Origin: Exobasidium rhododendri
Taxonomy: Eukaryota; Basidiomycota; Exobasidiomycetes; Exobasidiales; Exobasidiaceae
Assembly: GCA_026210745.1 (NCBI GenBank)
Contig: CP110632.1
Coordinates: 3,843,001-3,907,000, forward strand
Reading direction: 5' to 3'
Length of the DNA stretch: 64,000 nt
Shown here: positions 1-10,331 of the stretch, piece after piece
How positions within the stretch are numbered: position 1 is the first letter of the stretch
Layout of the letters: each line of letters opens with the position of its first letter
Position numbers and translations under genes: made by a program
Notes under the pieces: model-generated
Databases searched by the model: none
Seen by the model: only the letters and a program-made list of their open reading frames with translations
Told to the model about the DNA's origin: nothing

Positions 1-209
1 TTGTCGGCTCCAACGCTCGTCTCTTCCAGCTGAGGGTTCAAGAGACCAACAACAATGCAAGAAGAGGCGCAGGAGGCGGAGGCAGAAATGAGCAGTTGGC
101 TTTGCTGAATGTGGGCAACATGGTCTTTGGCGGCTTGTCTCAAGTGATGGGTTTTGGTCAGCAACCGCAGCCTCCATCGATGCAGAGTGGCCAGCAGCAG
201 GCCATGTAG
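1..209 (+). CDS. C-terminal end of an unidentified protein (5' partial)
   Basis: An open frame runs in from the left edge, with complete codons from base 3, and stops at TAG 207-209. It encodes about 68 residues. The tail has a short Gly/Arg-rich stretch, then a hydrophobic patch around NVGNMVFGGLSQVMGFG, and ends in a Gln/Pro/Met-rich tail. I do not recognise the family. It is taken as coding because the frame is open to the edge, the composition is protein-like, and it converges on the kynurenine monooxygenase gene, whose stop lies 120 nt away. The start and most of the protein are outside the window. Confidence 0.5.
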   Translation, partial: VGSNARLFQLRVQETNNNARRGAGGGGRNEQLALLNVGNMVFGGLSQVMGFGQQPQPPSMQSGQQQAM

Positions 210-328
210 ACTGGTAGATCTATGTTTGTAATGCTATTGTACACTATGAGTCTATATATGATACATTGATGCCAAGACGAGTGAATGAGAGAGCAGGAGG
301 TATGGGGTAGCAATGGAAGAGCGAGGCG

Positions 329-1963
329 CTACATGGCTCCCCTTGTAAACCGAAAGGCACAGAAGACGCCTGTGATAGACAGACTGGCAAGAGAAGTCAA
401 TCCGACGGCATTGAGTATCCGTACTTGCTTTGCCTCTCTTTGCTGTGCTTTGTGGTACCCGATGTTGGAGAAGGTGACGAGGGTGTAGAGGCTGTCCCAC
501 CATTGATCTGGCAGATAAGTGACAAGAAGTGAATCGATTTGCTTGCGAATGCGAAACGTTCTTGAGACTACTTTGCTTGACATCTCATGGAAGTTATCCA
601 TGGCAAGTTGTGAGATAGCGATCAAGTCGGCATGTCGACTAGAAGAATACTCGTCAAAGGCCCGCTCTCGTACCAAGGCCAGGTTCTGTTCCTCCTCATT
701 TCTTTTTGTTCGTGCACTCGCATTCGACGCAGTAAGCGTAGTAGCCACGCCTTCAGTGCTGGAGCCAATCCCTTGATGAGCATCCGTCCCCTTCTGAAGG
801 TGCTTGTCTAGCAGCTCCAACATGATTCGGACATCCTCCAAGCCACAATTGAGCCCTTGGCCATAGAAGGGAACCATGGCATGAGAAGCATCTCCCAATA
901 TGATCAGCCTATCCCTAAAGTGGTACGGCTTACACTCTATGGTCCCCAAGGAACTGGGCCTCACTCCCAGTAGATCTTTCACTAGTCTTGCCTCTCCGAT
1001 CACCTTGAGGGCATCTGGAAACTCCGCTCGAAAGAAGTCCACTAAACGGTGTTCGTCATTGAGATGATCCGTAAAGATTCTCTTTGGTGCAAATAAAGTC
1101 GACGTGAAAGTTTTGTCTTGATTGGGTAACGCAATCAACATGAAGTCGTGACGAGGCCAGATATGGAGATGATGTGGATCCAGAGCAAAATCTTCTGTCT
1201 CTTTGTTGATCGGTATGTGAAGCTCCGAATAGTAATTGTCAATGTAATGCTGATTATAGTCCAACTCGATCGTTCTCCCTAATTCGGCACGGACTTTAGA
1301 GTGATGACCATCACAGCCAACAATCAGGTCTGTCCAGCGATGGAAACCTTTCTCTTCCTGGCTATCAAATATGAGCTCTACTTGGCCATCCTCTACTGTG
1401 TCAGCGTCAGCAGGAGGAGACAAAGAAGAAGACCCTGCACTGCCGCTCGTTACTTTCGGAGGTTGCTGTCGCCTACTCTTGCCTTCCATATTTGCCTGGA
1501 GGAGCTTGTGAGACCAGCAGATCTTGATGCCGCACTCAATTACTTGATCGAGGAGAAGCCGATTGAGAAGATTTCTGGAGACCGAATTGATGCATTGCCC
1601 TTTTGAGCTGTAACTTTGGCTGTCCAAGAGGACACCTTCTGCGCTGATATTTTCTCTTCTCTCTGAAGCAGCTCCGTCTTTGCGGGCATCGCCAGGCCTC
1701 GTACTGTTCGAATGAATCATACGACCTTTCATAGGCACTGCGTTCTCTAGTACGATTCTTGACAAGTTTGAGTCGACTGCTGAAAGGGCAGTCAAGCCTC
1801 GGGTACTGATGGCTAGGTTGATGCTTCTGGAATTACTGTGAACATTCTGGAATGCTGCTTCCGGTCGAATCTCATAGATGGTCACATCGTATCCTCGTTG
1901 GTGGAGCCCAACAGCGACCAAGCATCCGACCGGACCTGCACCTACTACTGTTGCGCAGGGCAT
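329..1963 (-). CDS. BNA4: Kynurenine 3-monooxygenase
   Basis: This is an FAD- and NADPH-dependent outer-mitochondrial-membrane enzyme that hydroxylates kynurenine to 3-hydroxykynurenine in de novo NAD synthesis. The 544-residue single-exon frame starts at ATG 1963. Residues 8-13 (GAGPVG) form the N-terminal Rossmann dinucleotide site. VGCDGHHSKVR and GDASHAMVPFYGQGLNCG are the DG and GD motifs of this flavin hydroxylase class. The C-terminal block FDEYSSSRHADLIAIS and the FSNIGYH region match the kynurenine monooxygenase subfamily rather than salicylate hydroxylases. A hydrophobic segment near the C-terminus (LTSLASLSITGVFCAF) fits the membrane anchor. A Ser/Pro-rich insertion of about 40 residues lies near residues 155-195, where homologues are usually shorter. 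Confidence 0.93.
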   Translation of the reverse strand: MPCATVVGAGPVGCLVAVGLHQRGYDVTIYEIRPEAAFQNVHSNSRSINLAISTRGLTALSAVDSNLSRIVLENAVPMKGRMIHSNSTRPGDARKDGAASERRENISAEGVLLDSQSYSSKGQCINSVSRNLLNRLLLDQVIECGIKICWSHKLLQANMEGKSRRQQPPKVTSGSAGSSSLSPPADADTVEDGQVELIFDSQEEKGFHRWTDLIVGCDGHHSKVRAELGRTIELDYNQHYIDNYYSELHIPINKETEDFALDPHHLHIWPRHDFMLIALPNQDKTFTSTLFAPKRIFTDHLNDEHRLVDFFRAEFPDALKVIGEARLVKDLLGVRPSSLGTIECKPYHFRDRLIILGDASHAMVPFYGQGLNCGLEDVRIMLELLDKHLQKGTDAHQGIGSSTEGVATTLTASNASARTKRNEEEQNLALVRERAFDEYSSSRHADLIAISQLAMDNFHEMSSKVVSRTFRIRKQIDSLLVTYLPDQWWDSLYTLVTFSNIGYHKAQQREAKQVRILNAVGLTSLASLSITGVFCAFRFTRGAM

Positions 1964-2358
1964 AGAGGCAGCAGTGCAAGAAGAGGGGTTTTGTTATAGT
2001 ACGGCGGAAGGGGGAACGAGCTCAACTTTCGTCGGACTGATCTTCTAAATCGCCGCCTATTCACCACCTTCCTGCACGTCCATGACTCAGCCACTGTCCC
2101 TCTGCATTAGGCAAGTGGAGTGATTGGGTAAGGCACGCACCTCCCTTTGTCGCGTCAAGTGTACCGGTATACATGCTCCTCAGCTGTCCTGAAGTGTCCT
2201 GGCCAAGTCTCAACCTCCTGCAAATGCTCTGGCGGGGAGGAAATCGAGCTGAAGTAAAGCTCTTGAATTGAAAGAAAATAATGTTGTGTCGCTATTGGAT
2301 AAGTAGAGTACAATGTTAAGAATGAAGGCAAATTACAGAGAAGTGGCTTGAGAAGCGT
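1964..2358. other. Intergenic, BNA4 promoter side
   Basis: This 395-nt gap lies between BNA4 and the upstream MATH-BTB gene, both on the minus strand. It holds the BNA4 upstream region and the 3' end of the BTB gene. I see no conserved element, RNA gene or supported open frame. Confidence 0.6.
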
Positions 2359-4717
2359 TCACGACAAAAGCGCTGAATCTTCCGTCTCGTCCACGTCGGG
2401 CTGTCGGTACTCCAGACAGTCTAGGAGATAAGGCCACACCTTGGCTAGACCAGGATGGGCACTTGAGCGTAGGAAGATTGATTTCATAGCATTGATTCGC
2501 TTTACTTGAGGCCAGTGTTTCAGTAGAAAGTCAGTCTCCATCTTGAGAATGTCAGGGTATTGAGCAGTGAAGCCAGAAAAAACTTCCCACACGATGTTCT
2601 GAATGGTAAGACTCATTGCTATATACTCTTGAGCTCGCTTCTTCAAATCGGGAATGTCCAATTTGTCGGCTAGACGATACATTGCTTTGGCGGAGCAAGG
2701 GCTAGGCTTCTCGGGATAGCCATGGATGTGAGACTCGATCACTGTCTTGCGCTTCTTCTTCGCTTTTTGCATCTCTTCCAGGAACCTGCCACTAGGCTCT
2801 CTACCTCGTCTGGTAGCATTGGCACTGTTCGAAGGAGCGGCGACAAAAAGCCCAGTAGTCGCATCATCAGCGGCCACATCCGACGGCAGGAAGCTCGAAG
2901 TAAGTGGTGCAAATTCAACCGTGTCCGTGTAGAGGAAGAAAAGGAGAGCTTTGAACGTTGGATATGCGCTGTCCACAATAGACACCTTCCTTCTCTTGCG
3001 ACGATGAATTCCACTGTGCCTCGCTTTATTTACACTTGCCTTGTCCTTTTGATGAATGGTACTGGCTTCATTGGTTCGACTGCGCTCGCGTTTCAAACGT
3101 TCGTTGTTGCCTCTCTTTTGTTTAGGTGTAGAGGTTGCCAAATGCTCCAGAGTAGGGTTCGCCGTCTTCAATTGGGGCAAGCTTTCCTCTTCATCGCCAT
3201 TTCCACTCGATGATCGCACCATGTCGATGTTGTGATTGGAAGTTGCGTCTACAAACATTGCAGAGGATGATTTGCGGGTGTTTGCCGACTTCAAAGACAG
3301 CCTAGCAGAGCGCGATGTCGTTGTTGCTATTGCATCGTTACCAGTCGTATTGCCCTCTTCCACGTCATCGAAGTCTAGGCTTCCGCGGTGTAGACGCTCT
3401 TCTTCTCCCTCTTCGCCCGCCTCTTCCTCTCCTTCTTCCTCTTCTTCCTCCGCTCTGTCTTCCTCCTCTTCCTCGCTATCTTCATCATCATCTTCATTGG
3501 GATTAGTGTCTTGATCCATGTACTTGTTGGAGATACTCCGACCGCCCAGCATTCTTCCCGTCACCATCTCTTCGAACTCTTCATCAGAATCCTCCATGAT
3601 GGCATCCGGATCATCGTAATCGTCTTCTTCTATCTCTTCATCGTCATCGTCTACGACTTCCTCCTCTTCCTCTTCTTCACTTTCCATCCCCCTCGTAGTC
3701 TGCTCTGCTCGTGCAGCAGCATAATGAGATCGTTGAGGATGAGCCGGCACTTGTTTTTGTCGAGATGATCTCACTTTTGCTTTCGATGGCTCCTCATCCG
3801 ATGAAGACTCCTCTGCTTCCGCCTCTTGGAAACCACTCTCAAACATGTCTCGAAAATATTCCGATCTCGCCGAGAGAATCTTACGAATTGCATATACCTT
3901 CTTGACTTCGCCTTTGCGAGACTTGGCGTTGGTACGTCGACGAGAGGAGTGTAGGTAGAATACCACGTCGCTGTGCTCTGGATCGTCCAAGAGTGATCCC
4001 ATTGCATGCACCAACACTGGAGGCACAGTGTAACTCACTGGCTTCGCAATCTTAGGTTTTTCAGGGCTTGATGTGATTGTGACACTGATCAAGAAGCCAT
4101 CGTCTCGCATCACTTCAGCGTTCTTGAAATGTACGTGATCTCGTTTGGCGAATTGGGCCCAACCCCAGTTGGAAGTTTTGTGTGAGAAGGCATGGTCGTG
4201 GGCTTCTTTTGTGCCGAGGTTCGTCTTGTCGTCTATAGTCTGTATGTTGAAGGTGAATCGAAAGAGACCTTTTCTGGTCCACTTTTCCTCAAGTGCCCCA
4301 TCGCTCTTGGACTTGCTGCTTGTCCCTTGCGTGTCTCGAGAACCTTCTGTAATCTGTGTGGTGCTTGCGAGCAGTGGGTGGACTCTTTCATACGGTAATG
4401 GCTCCGCATTCAAATACAGTGAGCAGAACTGCGAGGGCGGGAAAGCCAGCCTTAAGTACGAGTAGAGCACCAACACATGCCACTGTCAGACTTACCTGCT
4501 CATGACCGCTTTGCGCATAGAAGAGAACCGTCCAACGCCCTCCTCCGAAGGGGGTCGACTTGATCACTTTGGACTTCTGGTCACTTTTTGAATTATCGAA
4601 GATCTGCTTCAAACCTCGCAGTGGCCATTCGAAGATGATTGAATTCGTCTCACGAGGCTCTGTCGGTGCAGCAATCTCACTCTTCCGCGATGCCATCTTT
4701 CGTTCGCTGCTCGACAT
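2359..4717 (-). CDS. MATH-BTB domain protein with a long acidic insertion inside the BTB fold
   Basis: There are two exons: 4496-4717 and 2359-4428. The 67-nt intron has donor GTAAGT and a pyrimidine-rich CAG acceptor, giving 763 residues. Residues about 25-190 look like a MATH (TRAF-like) domain (FEWPLRGLKQIF, RWTVLFYAQSG, FCSLYLNAE, DDGFLISVTI). A BTB/POZ domain starts near residue 218 (LLDDPEHSDVVFYLHSS, RSEYFRDMFESGFQE). It is interrupted at about 280-555 by a Glu/Asp/Ser-rich stretch, then resumes (SAYPTFKALLFFLYTDTV) and is followed by a BACK-like helical tail. MATH-BTB proteins usually act as substrate adaptors of cullin-3 E3 ligases. That role is family knowledge; the substrate is unknown. 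An in-frame ATG at 4696 is an alternative start. Confidence 0.82.
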
Positions 4718-5000
4718 GATGTCAGCGATGATGGTACTCAGCTCGACAGTGAGAGCGCATGCAACAACACATACACACACTTCATAGCGGGCCCCTGCGC
4801 AAGCCTTTCAGTGTCGACCTGGAGCGCGCCTCGGGATTTGGCAGATACACGATCCCTGGCGGGGCCACGTGGTTCCCCATTTCCGTCGCCCGCCGAATGG
4901 GCTCTCGATGTCCCAAGGGAACTTGAGTTGCGAAGGATTTCCTAAAGAGGCCGGTCCATAGTTACTAACCGTCTGATCAATCACTACATCTCTCTCCAAC
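4718..5000. promoter_or_regulatory. Shared divergent promoter, MATH-BTB / QCR10
   Basis: This 283-nt region separates two divergent start codons, so it must contain both promoters. It holds a palindromic CACGTG at 4866-4871, the core of a bHLH (Cbf1-type) site. No clear TATA box is visible. Confidence 0.5.
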
Positions 5001-5460
5001 ATGGCAGCTCTACGACCAACAGCTGTTCGAGCAATGAACGCTCACAGAGGTGCATTCCGACCTTCAGCACCGACCATGAGTGTGAAGCCCGTCTTTCAAC
5101 CTCACGCTGGTCATTTCACCCGCGAAAACTTCTTCAAGTGAGTTCTGGCTTCCCAGTCCTTCTTCTCTTCAACGCTCTTGGCGCCCGTTGCTGATCAGGT
5201 ACTAATCTTGATACGGCAGATGGGTACCGTCTCTCGCTCTGTGGGGCGGTGCTGGCGGAGGAGCTGTCATGCTATTCATGAGTCAAGTCCCTATCTTTCA
5301 AAGTGATGTCCTCATGAAACTCCCAGGTCTCAAAGCATATTACACAGGTGAATATGTGAGGGTGGAGGATTTAATCCAGTGACGCAGATCGCTTACACGC
5401 TCTTGTCGTACTCTTCAAACTCTTACAGATAAGACGCCTGACTCAGACAAGCCCTTCTAG
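5001..5460 (+). CDS. QCR10: Cytochrome b-c1 complex subunit 10
   Basis: This is a small accessory subunit of respiratory complex III in the mitochondrial inner membrane. Three exons, 5001-5137, 5220-5347 and 5429-5460, give 98 residues. The first intron carries a perfect TACTAAT-like branch site, and all junctions keep frame. The N-terminus is Arg/Ala-rich and free of acids, as in a presequence. The core LALWGGAGGGAVMLFM is the single membrane helix. VPIFQSDVLMKLPGL and the tail DKTPDSDKPF match the conserved Qcr10 end, including the terminal (P/S)xDKPx motif. The divergent neighbour is a MATH-BTB gene. Downstream, on the opposite strand, are ERV1 and COX16, so three mitochondrial genes lie together. 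Confidence 0.9.
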
Positions 5461-5570
5461 AATGTAGTACAGACGTGTGGAAGCATCAATCTACATCTCG
5501 TGAGGAGTGCTACATTGATCAGGAGGAGTAATAAAAAAGTACATTACATGCCAGGACACTTGCGAAGTCG

Positions 5571-6194
5571 TCAATCGCAGCTGCCGTCATCCGGTCCAGT
5601 CAGCCATTTCGTCTGGAGTAGCTTTTCATCACAGTTCCACATTGGCTTCCCTAGTCTTTGATTGACTTCATTGTGCAGCCCACAGAGCCACCTGCGCATT
5701 CCTTGCCCGCTTTTGACAGCCTCTGAAAGGACTCTACCTCCTTCCCACGACCTCTTGTCTACTTCCTCTCTCTTGAGCTCTTCTTGCAAAGCTTCAGCGC
5801 ACGAGTGACAAGGATAAAGATGCGGAAGACTTTGAATGAGAGACAAGATGGAAGATTGCTGCTTCGTCGATGGTTCGGCGGGATAGTAAGCAGCGATGCT
5901 GTGAAGAAAAGTCCAGGTACTGTTTCCGATCACTTCTCCATCTGGTGGACAAGAGGAGTGCTGCTGCGAGCGATCCGTCGTCTCCTCTAATCCAAATGTA
6001 CCTGAGGAGGGCAGCACTTCCGTTTCACTCTTCTTAGCATTTTGAGTACCAACATCATCACCATGACCCTTTGAACCTTTCATTGCCGCCGAGAATGCCA
6101 GCTTTGAATTACAAGCTCGACATGGCTTTCCATCGGGTCCTAAGATGACATTCGCTTTACCGCTTTTGCCTTTGAAGCCAGGCACAGGATCCAT
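5571..6194 (-). CDS. ERV1: FAD-linked sulfhydryl oxidase of the mitochondrial intermembrane space
   Basis: Erv1 reoxidises Mia40 in the intermembrane-space disulfide relay and passes electrons to cytochrome c. From ATG 6194 the protein has 207 residues, the usual length. It shows GPDGKPCRACNSK with the shuttle CxxC at C25/C28, the FAD-fold helix STWTFLHSIAAYYP, the active-site YPCHSC (C129/C132), and CGLHNEVNQRLGKP with the structural pair C171/C188. The same frame stays open 165 nt further upstream to 6359 without any ATG. That extension looks protein-like and begins just after a plausible 3' splice site (pyrimidine-rich, TCACAG near 6314), so a spliced N-terminal exon cannot be excluded. 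I chose 6194 because it gives the family length and the spacer to COX16 has no minus-strand ATG. Confidence 0.87.
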   Translation of the reverse strand: MDPVPGFKGKSGKANVILGPDGKPCRACNSKLAFSAAMKGSKGHGDDVGTQNAKKSETEVLPSSGTFGLEETTDRSQQHSSCPPDGEVIGNSTWTFLHSIAAYYPAEPSTKQQSSILSLIQSLPHLYPCHSCAEALQEELKREEVDKRSWEGGRVLSEAVKSGQGMRRWLCGLHNEVNQRLGKPMWNCDEKLLQTKWLTGPDDGSCD

Positions 6195-6385
6195 TCGTCC
6201 CGACGGTAATTCTTCGTTGTGAATCGGCGGAACACCCCATTCTGGCGTTCCCGCGGGTCTTTCAATCCTTTTTGGTTCCCAATCTTGCGACTCAGAGTCC
6301 TTCGATTGCAAGCGCTGTGACGACGGGACAAGAAAGCGATCAGCAAGAATACAAGTCAAGATGGAATCAGTGTGCTCAGACTCCC

Positions 6386-6387
<2 letters not shown>

Positions 6388-6416
<29 letters not shown>

Positions 6417-6448
6417 CTTCTTCTTCTTCTTCTTCTTCTTCTTCTTCT
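6388..6448. repeat. (TTC)n / (GAA)n microsatellite
   Basis: About 20 uninterrupted TTC units (GAA on the minus strand) lie between the COX16 stop and ERV1. On the minus strand the tract sits about 190-255 nt upstream of the chosen ERV1 start codon, so it falls in the promoter, leader or a leader intron of ERV1. Confidence 0.97.
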
Positions 6449-6474
6449 CCCCGTCCCTCCTCCCGTTCTCCCGA

Positions 6475-6756
6475 CTACAGACTCACAAAGTATTCCTCTC
6501 GAATGTCCACTTTCCTCCTGTCTTTTCTCATTCCAAGTTCTTCTTGCTTAGACATGCTTTGCGCTTTTGTCGCATTGTAGTCATACCTTGTCTGCGTCAA
6601 GTAAGAAAGTCCATAGGATCCCGCCACAATGATCAAAGTGAAGGGGATTCCAAAGAAAATAACTGGGTGCTTCCTGACTTGTGGTGTCAACTTCGAAAGT
6701 GCTGAGCCGGTGGCGGAAGGTTTACGACCAAGCGGCTTCGACGAAAAGGTAGGCAT
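6475..6756 (-). CDS. COX16: Cytochrome c oxidase assembly protein
   Basis: Cox16 is a small inner-membrane protein needed to assemble cytochrome c oxidase, acting in Cox1/Cox2 maturation. The 93-residue single-exon frame starts at ATG 6756. One membrane helix is clear (VIFFGIPFTLIIVAGSYGL, residues about 33-51), preceded by a basic segment ending in RKHP. After it come LTQTRYD, the heptad-like MSKQEELGMRKDRRK and the hallmark C-terminal VDIREEYF. The length and all blocks agree with fungal Cox16. It lies directly upstream of ERV1 on the same strand, with 280 nt between its stop and the ERV1 start. Confidence 0.92.
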   Translation of the reverse strand: MPTFSSKPLGRKPSATGSALSKLTPQVRKHPVIFFGIPFTLIIVAGSYGLSYLTQTRYDYNATKAQSMSKQEELGMRKDRRKVDIREEYFVSL

Positions 6757-7125
6757 AGCCGGTGGAATAGCAGAGGGTAAATGAAGATCGTGCTTTAATC
6801 ACGAAAACGGAGGTCTGTCAGAATATAAAGCCTTATTTTAAGTCCGTCGATGTTGAGAAGGTTTTTCCTTTCGCCCTCGGTGGAGGCTTGCACGTCTACA
6901 AGGTAACCTCGTCCTGCGCCATGAATAGTAAGTAAATGCGCGCCGGGAAAAGTCCGTTCGACAGGCTCGTCCTTGTCTTCACACTGATGGGCTCAATAGG
7001 ATACAGGTAGCTCTAAGGAAAAAGGTACAGAGTTTAAAGATACAAAGAGATGTGAAAAGAGTTGGAAGGGGGGTGGGGGGCGGTTGAGGGTATGAAGTAT
7101 CGATCTGCGTGCTGCAAGTAGCCGC
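6757..7125. other. Intergenic, COX16 promoter side
   Basis: This 369-nt gap lies between COX16 and HSF1, both on the minus strand. It contains a G-rich run near 7069-7083. I see no gene or recognisable promoter motif. Confidence 0.55.
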
Positions 7126-9811
7126 CTATTCGATAATATCTGTTGATACATTGCTTATCCTGGCATTCTTGATGGCTTTAGCGTTTGCAAGCTCTATGTC
7201 AGCTCCTAGTGCTCCTTCAAAATTGATTGGTTTCCTCTTCTTCGTCGTCGTCGTCGGCGAATCTTTGTCCGGCGTGCTAATGGCAGAAGTCGAGTCCCCA
7301 GCCATCCCTATTGAAGTAGTCTTACTTTGACTCGCCTTACTAGCCTCATCTCTGTGATGCTGTACTGCGTTGTCATTCGGACTCGGACTAAATGCAAAGT
7401 CTGGCGTCTGTCCATCTATGTCTCCTCCGATGCCATTCGAATAGGGTGTTGCGTGCGCATTCGGAGTCAGACCATTTGCGCTCGAGGTAGACGTATTCGA
7501 CGAGTTAAGAAACTCTTTCAAAAGAAGATCCATGTCAACGTCGGCACTTGCACTTGCAGCATTTTCTTCTTCGCTTCTTTGCGATGTATTGTTACTCGTC
7601 GGGATCGGCCTCTCGTTTGTACTGCCAGGTGGCTTATTTGAAGCGTTGGTCCCCATGGCGTTGCCGGCTGGGCCCTCGCTCTCCGTTCGTAGTCCTTCGA
7701 CAAGGGCGTTGAATGCATTTTGAACCATGGCTGTGTTTTGCTCTGTTCCTTGAATATTTTGATAGTTTCGTGTGAGTCTCGCTATCTTATTACTATCGGA
7801 AGTGGGAGTCACGATGGAGCCGTTGTTGTTTGCTTGAGGTGTAGAAGAACTCGCTCCAGGCGCCCAAGGTTGTGCAGTGGCAGAGATCGAAGGTTGTTGA
7901 GCACTGCTCCAAGCTGTATTATTCCCACTTGCAGAGGTATTCGCTCGAGGGTTTGCGCTCGACCCTCCTCCAAAGTAACTATTGTTCACACCCGGCACTC
8001 CTTCACCATTTGACATACCGCCCAAAACACTCTGCAAAGCAGCCAACGTTTGCGCATCCAATTTAAAGCTATTTCCGCCCGGTGTTGATGCCATCTTGTC
8101 ATGGCCCTTCGAAGGTGAAGCCGTATGTCCTGGTGCAAGGTTCTCACTAGGCTGCTGTTGACCACCGAACAAATTGGCAAGCCAAGCACTGCCATCGCCA
8201 CTAGCCAACGCATTGATTATCTGCGCTCCTGCTTGTTGAGATATGCTTCTACCTCCGCCGGGTGTGGAAACCACCTCTGATGAGATGCTAGGTAGATCTA
8301 GATTCTTTTGCTGCTCAGGTGAATCAGTGCTGGTGAAGCGATGACGTGGGGATGTACTGCCGCCCCTGGGAGAGTTGGTGTTTGAACGAGAAAAGGCAGA
8401 AAGTTCTTCAATGATTGCAGCATTGTCATCGTTGTTCATTGGTACCTCTAGCTCTTCTACTAAGTCGTCATTGTTCTCGATCATACTCGAATCACCTATC
8501 ATTAGGCGACCGCTCTGGTTTTTGCTGAACGGCGGTCGTACGACAACTTTTCTACGCTTGTTAGAGGTGTCCCCCTTGGAGCCACCCCCTTGGCCTCCTC
8601 GCTTCTCCCCGCCTCCCAATCCCCCAACATCCTGTGCTCCAAAGACTCCAGCCAAGAAGCGCAGCATCTTGTTGATCGTCTCTTCTTGCTTTTGAGTTCT
8701 GTTCCGCTGTTCAGCAGCCTCACGAAAGAGCTCGTTATTACTGTTGTGAAGATGCCGGAGATTGTCGTTGATACCCTGCTGGGCAGATTGTATCGACTGA
8801 ATGGCGGACCAGACGGAGGCAAGCTGCAGCGCCCCTCCCTCACTGTCCATCTTCTTTTGCCTCATCAACGCTCCACTCATATCATTCAGAGGCGTGCCAC
8901 CATCTTCAGCGGCGTCGTGATCCTTTCCTTTCGTTTTTCCACCTTCTTCTTCGTTCCTTACTCCCTTCTTCCTCTGCATGTTCAATAACAATTCTGGTCT
9001 GTCTCGCTTGAAGTTGTCATTCTGAAACTCCCAAAGCTCGTTTTCCTGACCGAGATCTGACTTGAGGGCACCTTGCTGTAGATGCGGAACCTTGTGAAAA
9101 CCATACATATTCAATTGCCTGACAAAGGACGAAAATCGATTGTGTTTGAAAAATCTAGGCAAGACCTCATCTCCGAATCGAACATGATTAGGGACTAAGA
9201 AAGTGTCCCCATCCCTTGACCAGCATATAAGTTCGTCGGTAGCTGAATCGTCTACCATGCTGTTGTGAGACATCAAAGCAGATCAGTATCAGGTTGCATA
9301 TAGACTCGCAAGACAGGCTCTTTTTGCATTCAGTATCAGCAACGTACCTGCGCAATTTGTTTAGAAAAGGATTGTTTTTGGCAATATGCGTTGGCATCTG
9401 TGATCCTCCGCTTGATGTCGTTGTAAAGTCATTGAAATTCCTACTGCTGCTGGCAAAGTCTTGGTTTGATGGAGCATTGCTAGACACTGCTGCTTCGTTC
9501 AATGCGGCAATCTGATTGTCATGCTGCCCTTCTATTTGAGCTCCACTGACAAATGGAACACCACCTCCATCTGTGCTACCAAAGTCCCACAACCCGCTTG
9601 AAGAGTCTTCTGTGAGGAAAGGGAGATCTAAGTCTTGAAAGAGTGAAGTGGGCGGAACATAGGGTGCTACTGCCATTTGACTGATACTTGAGTAGTCGTT
9701 CGTAGATGAGGGCGGTGTATTTGATGGCGGCTCAGGCTTGACAGAAGGGACAGCAGATGATGATGATGATGATGATGATGTTGATGAAGACGAGCTGCTG
9801 GCGCTAGGCAT
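7126..9811 (-). CDS. HSF1: Heat shock transcription factor
   Basis: There are two exons: 9348-9811 and 7126-9259. The 88-nt intron interrupts the DNA-binding domain, and its junction rebuilds FLNKLRSMVDD exactly. The protein has 865 residues. An N-terminal Ser/Pro/Asp-rich region precedes the winged-helix HSF domain at about 145-250 (GDTFLVPNHVRFGDEVLPRF, the recognition helix FSSFVRQLNMYGFHKV, and NDNFKRDRPELL). Next comes a hydrophobic heptad region (LASVWSAIQSIQSAQQGI to INKMLRFLAGVFG) expected to trimerise, then a long Asn/Ser/Gly-rich activation region. It binds heat-shock elements in the nucleus and activates chaperone genes. The start is ATG 9811, since the frame extends upstream only to a TTG. 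A Ser run (AGC/TCA-type codons, 9757-9784) is near the N-terminus. Confidence 0.93.
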
Positions 9812-10331
9812 GCTGAAGCACAAATCAATGCGCTTTCCGGTAGTGTTTTTTGAAGACTGCCGGCGCCCAGATCGAACAGTATGCGACAAAGGTTACAATC
9901 TTTTCCCCTTGTTCTTCTCGCTGTAATTAAAGGGCGTAGATTTTTGCGAAAGGGCAGAGCAATTGCTAGACTGTCTGATGCGTTTGTGCGTTTCGTGCGT
10001 TGCAGCGCCGTTCTCGCCGGTCCGAGATGGATGATGCTTTCTAGTCTCTAGCGATTGGAAAAGAGTTGAGTACGATCTTGACGAATTTGAATGCTTCAAA
10101 AATAGGCTCGCACTGAACTTGACTGTGAAGAAATGTTGACCATGATCGGAGGGCCTTACCGGGACACGTGGATTTCAGTCCTCCACTTCCCACGCCAATG
10201 TCGGATGTCGGCGTATAAGTTAGATACATACACAGTGGGCTTCTTCTGATCACAGACAGAGATCCACGCCGGCTTGTTTCATACTTCTGCTCATCTACCC
10301 CGCCTATCCACTCCATCTCGCGAGAAAAGGC
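9812..10331. promoter_or_regulatory. Shared divergent promoter, HSF1 / Dabb protein
   Basis: This 520-nt region separates two divergent start codons. It contains a CACGTG palindrome at 10165-10170. I found no convincing array of three or more alternating GAA/TTC heat-shock units, so HSF1 autoregulation is not visible here. Confidence 0.5.

Noticed and set aside
2722-3213. 163-residue plus-strand frame inside the MATH-BTB gene
   Set aside because: Complements the coding strand of a clear BTB protein; composition is a mirror of its low-complexity region.
6361-6705. Plus-strand frame with a long Phe run across the TTC repeat
   Set aside because: Produced by the microsatellite and antisense to COX16.
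9757-9784. Apparent TGATGA repeat as a non-coding microsatellite
   Set aside because: It lies within the HSF1 first exon and encodes a Ser run in frame.
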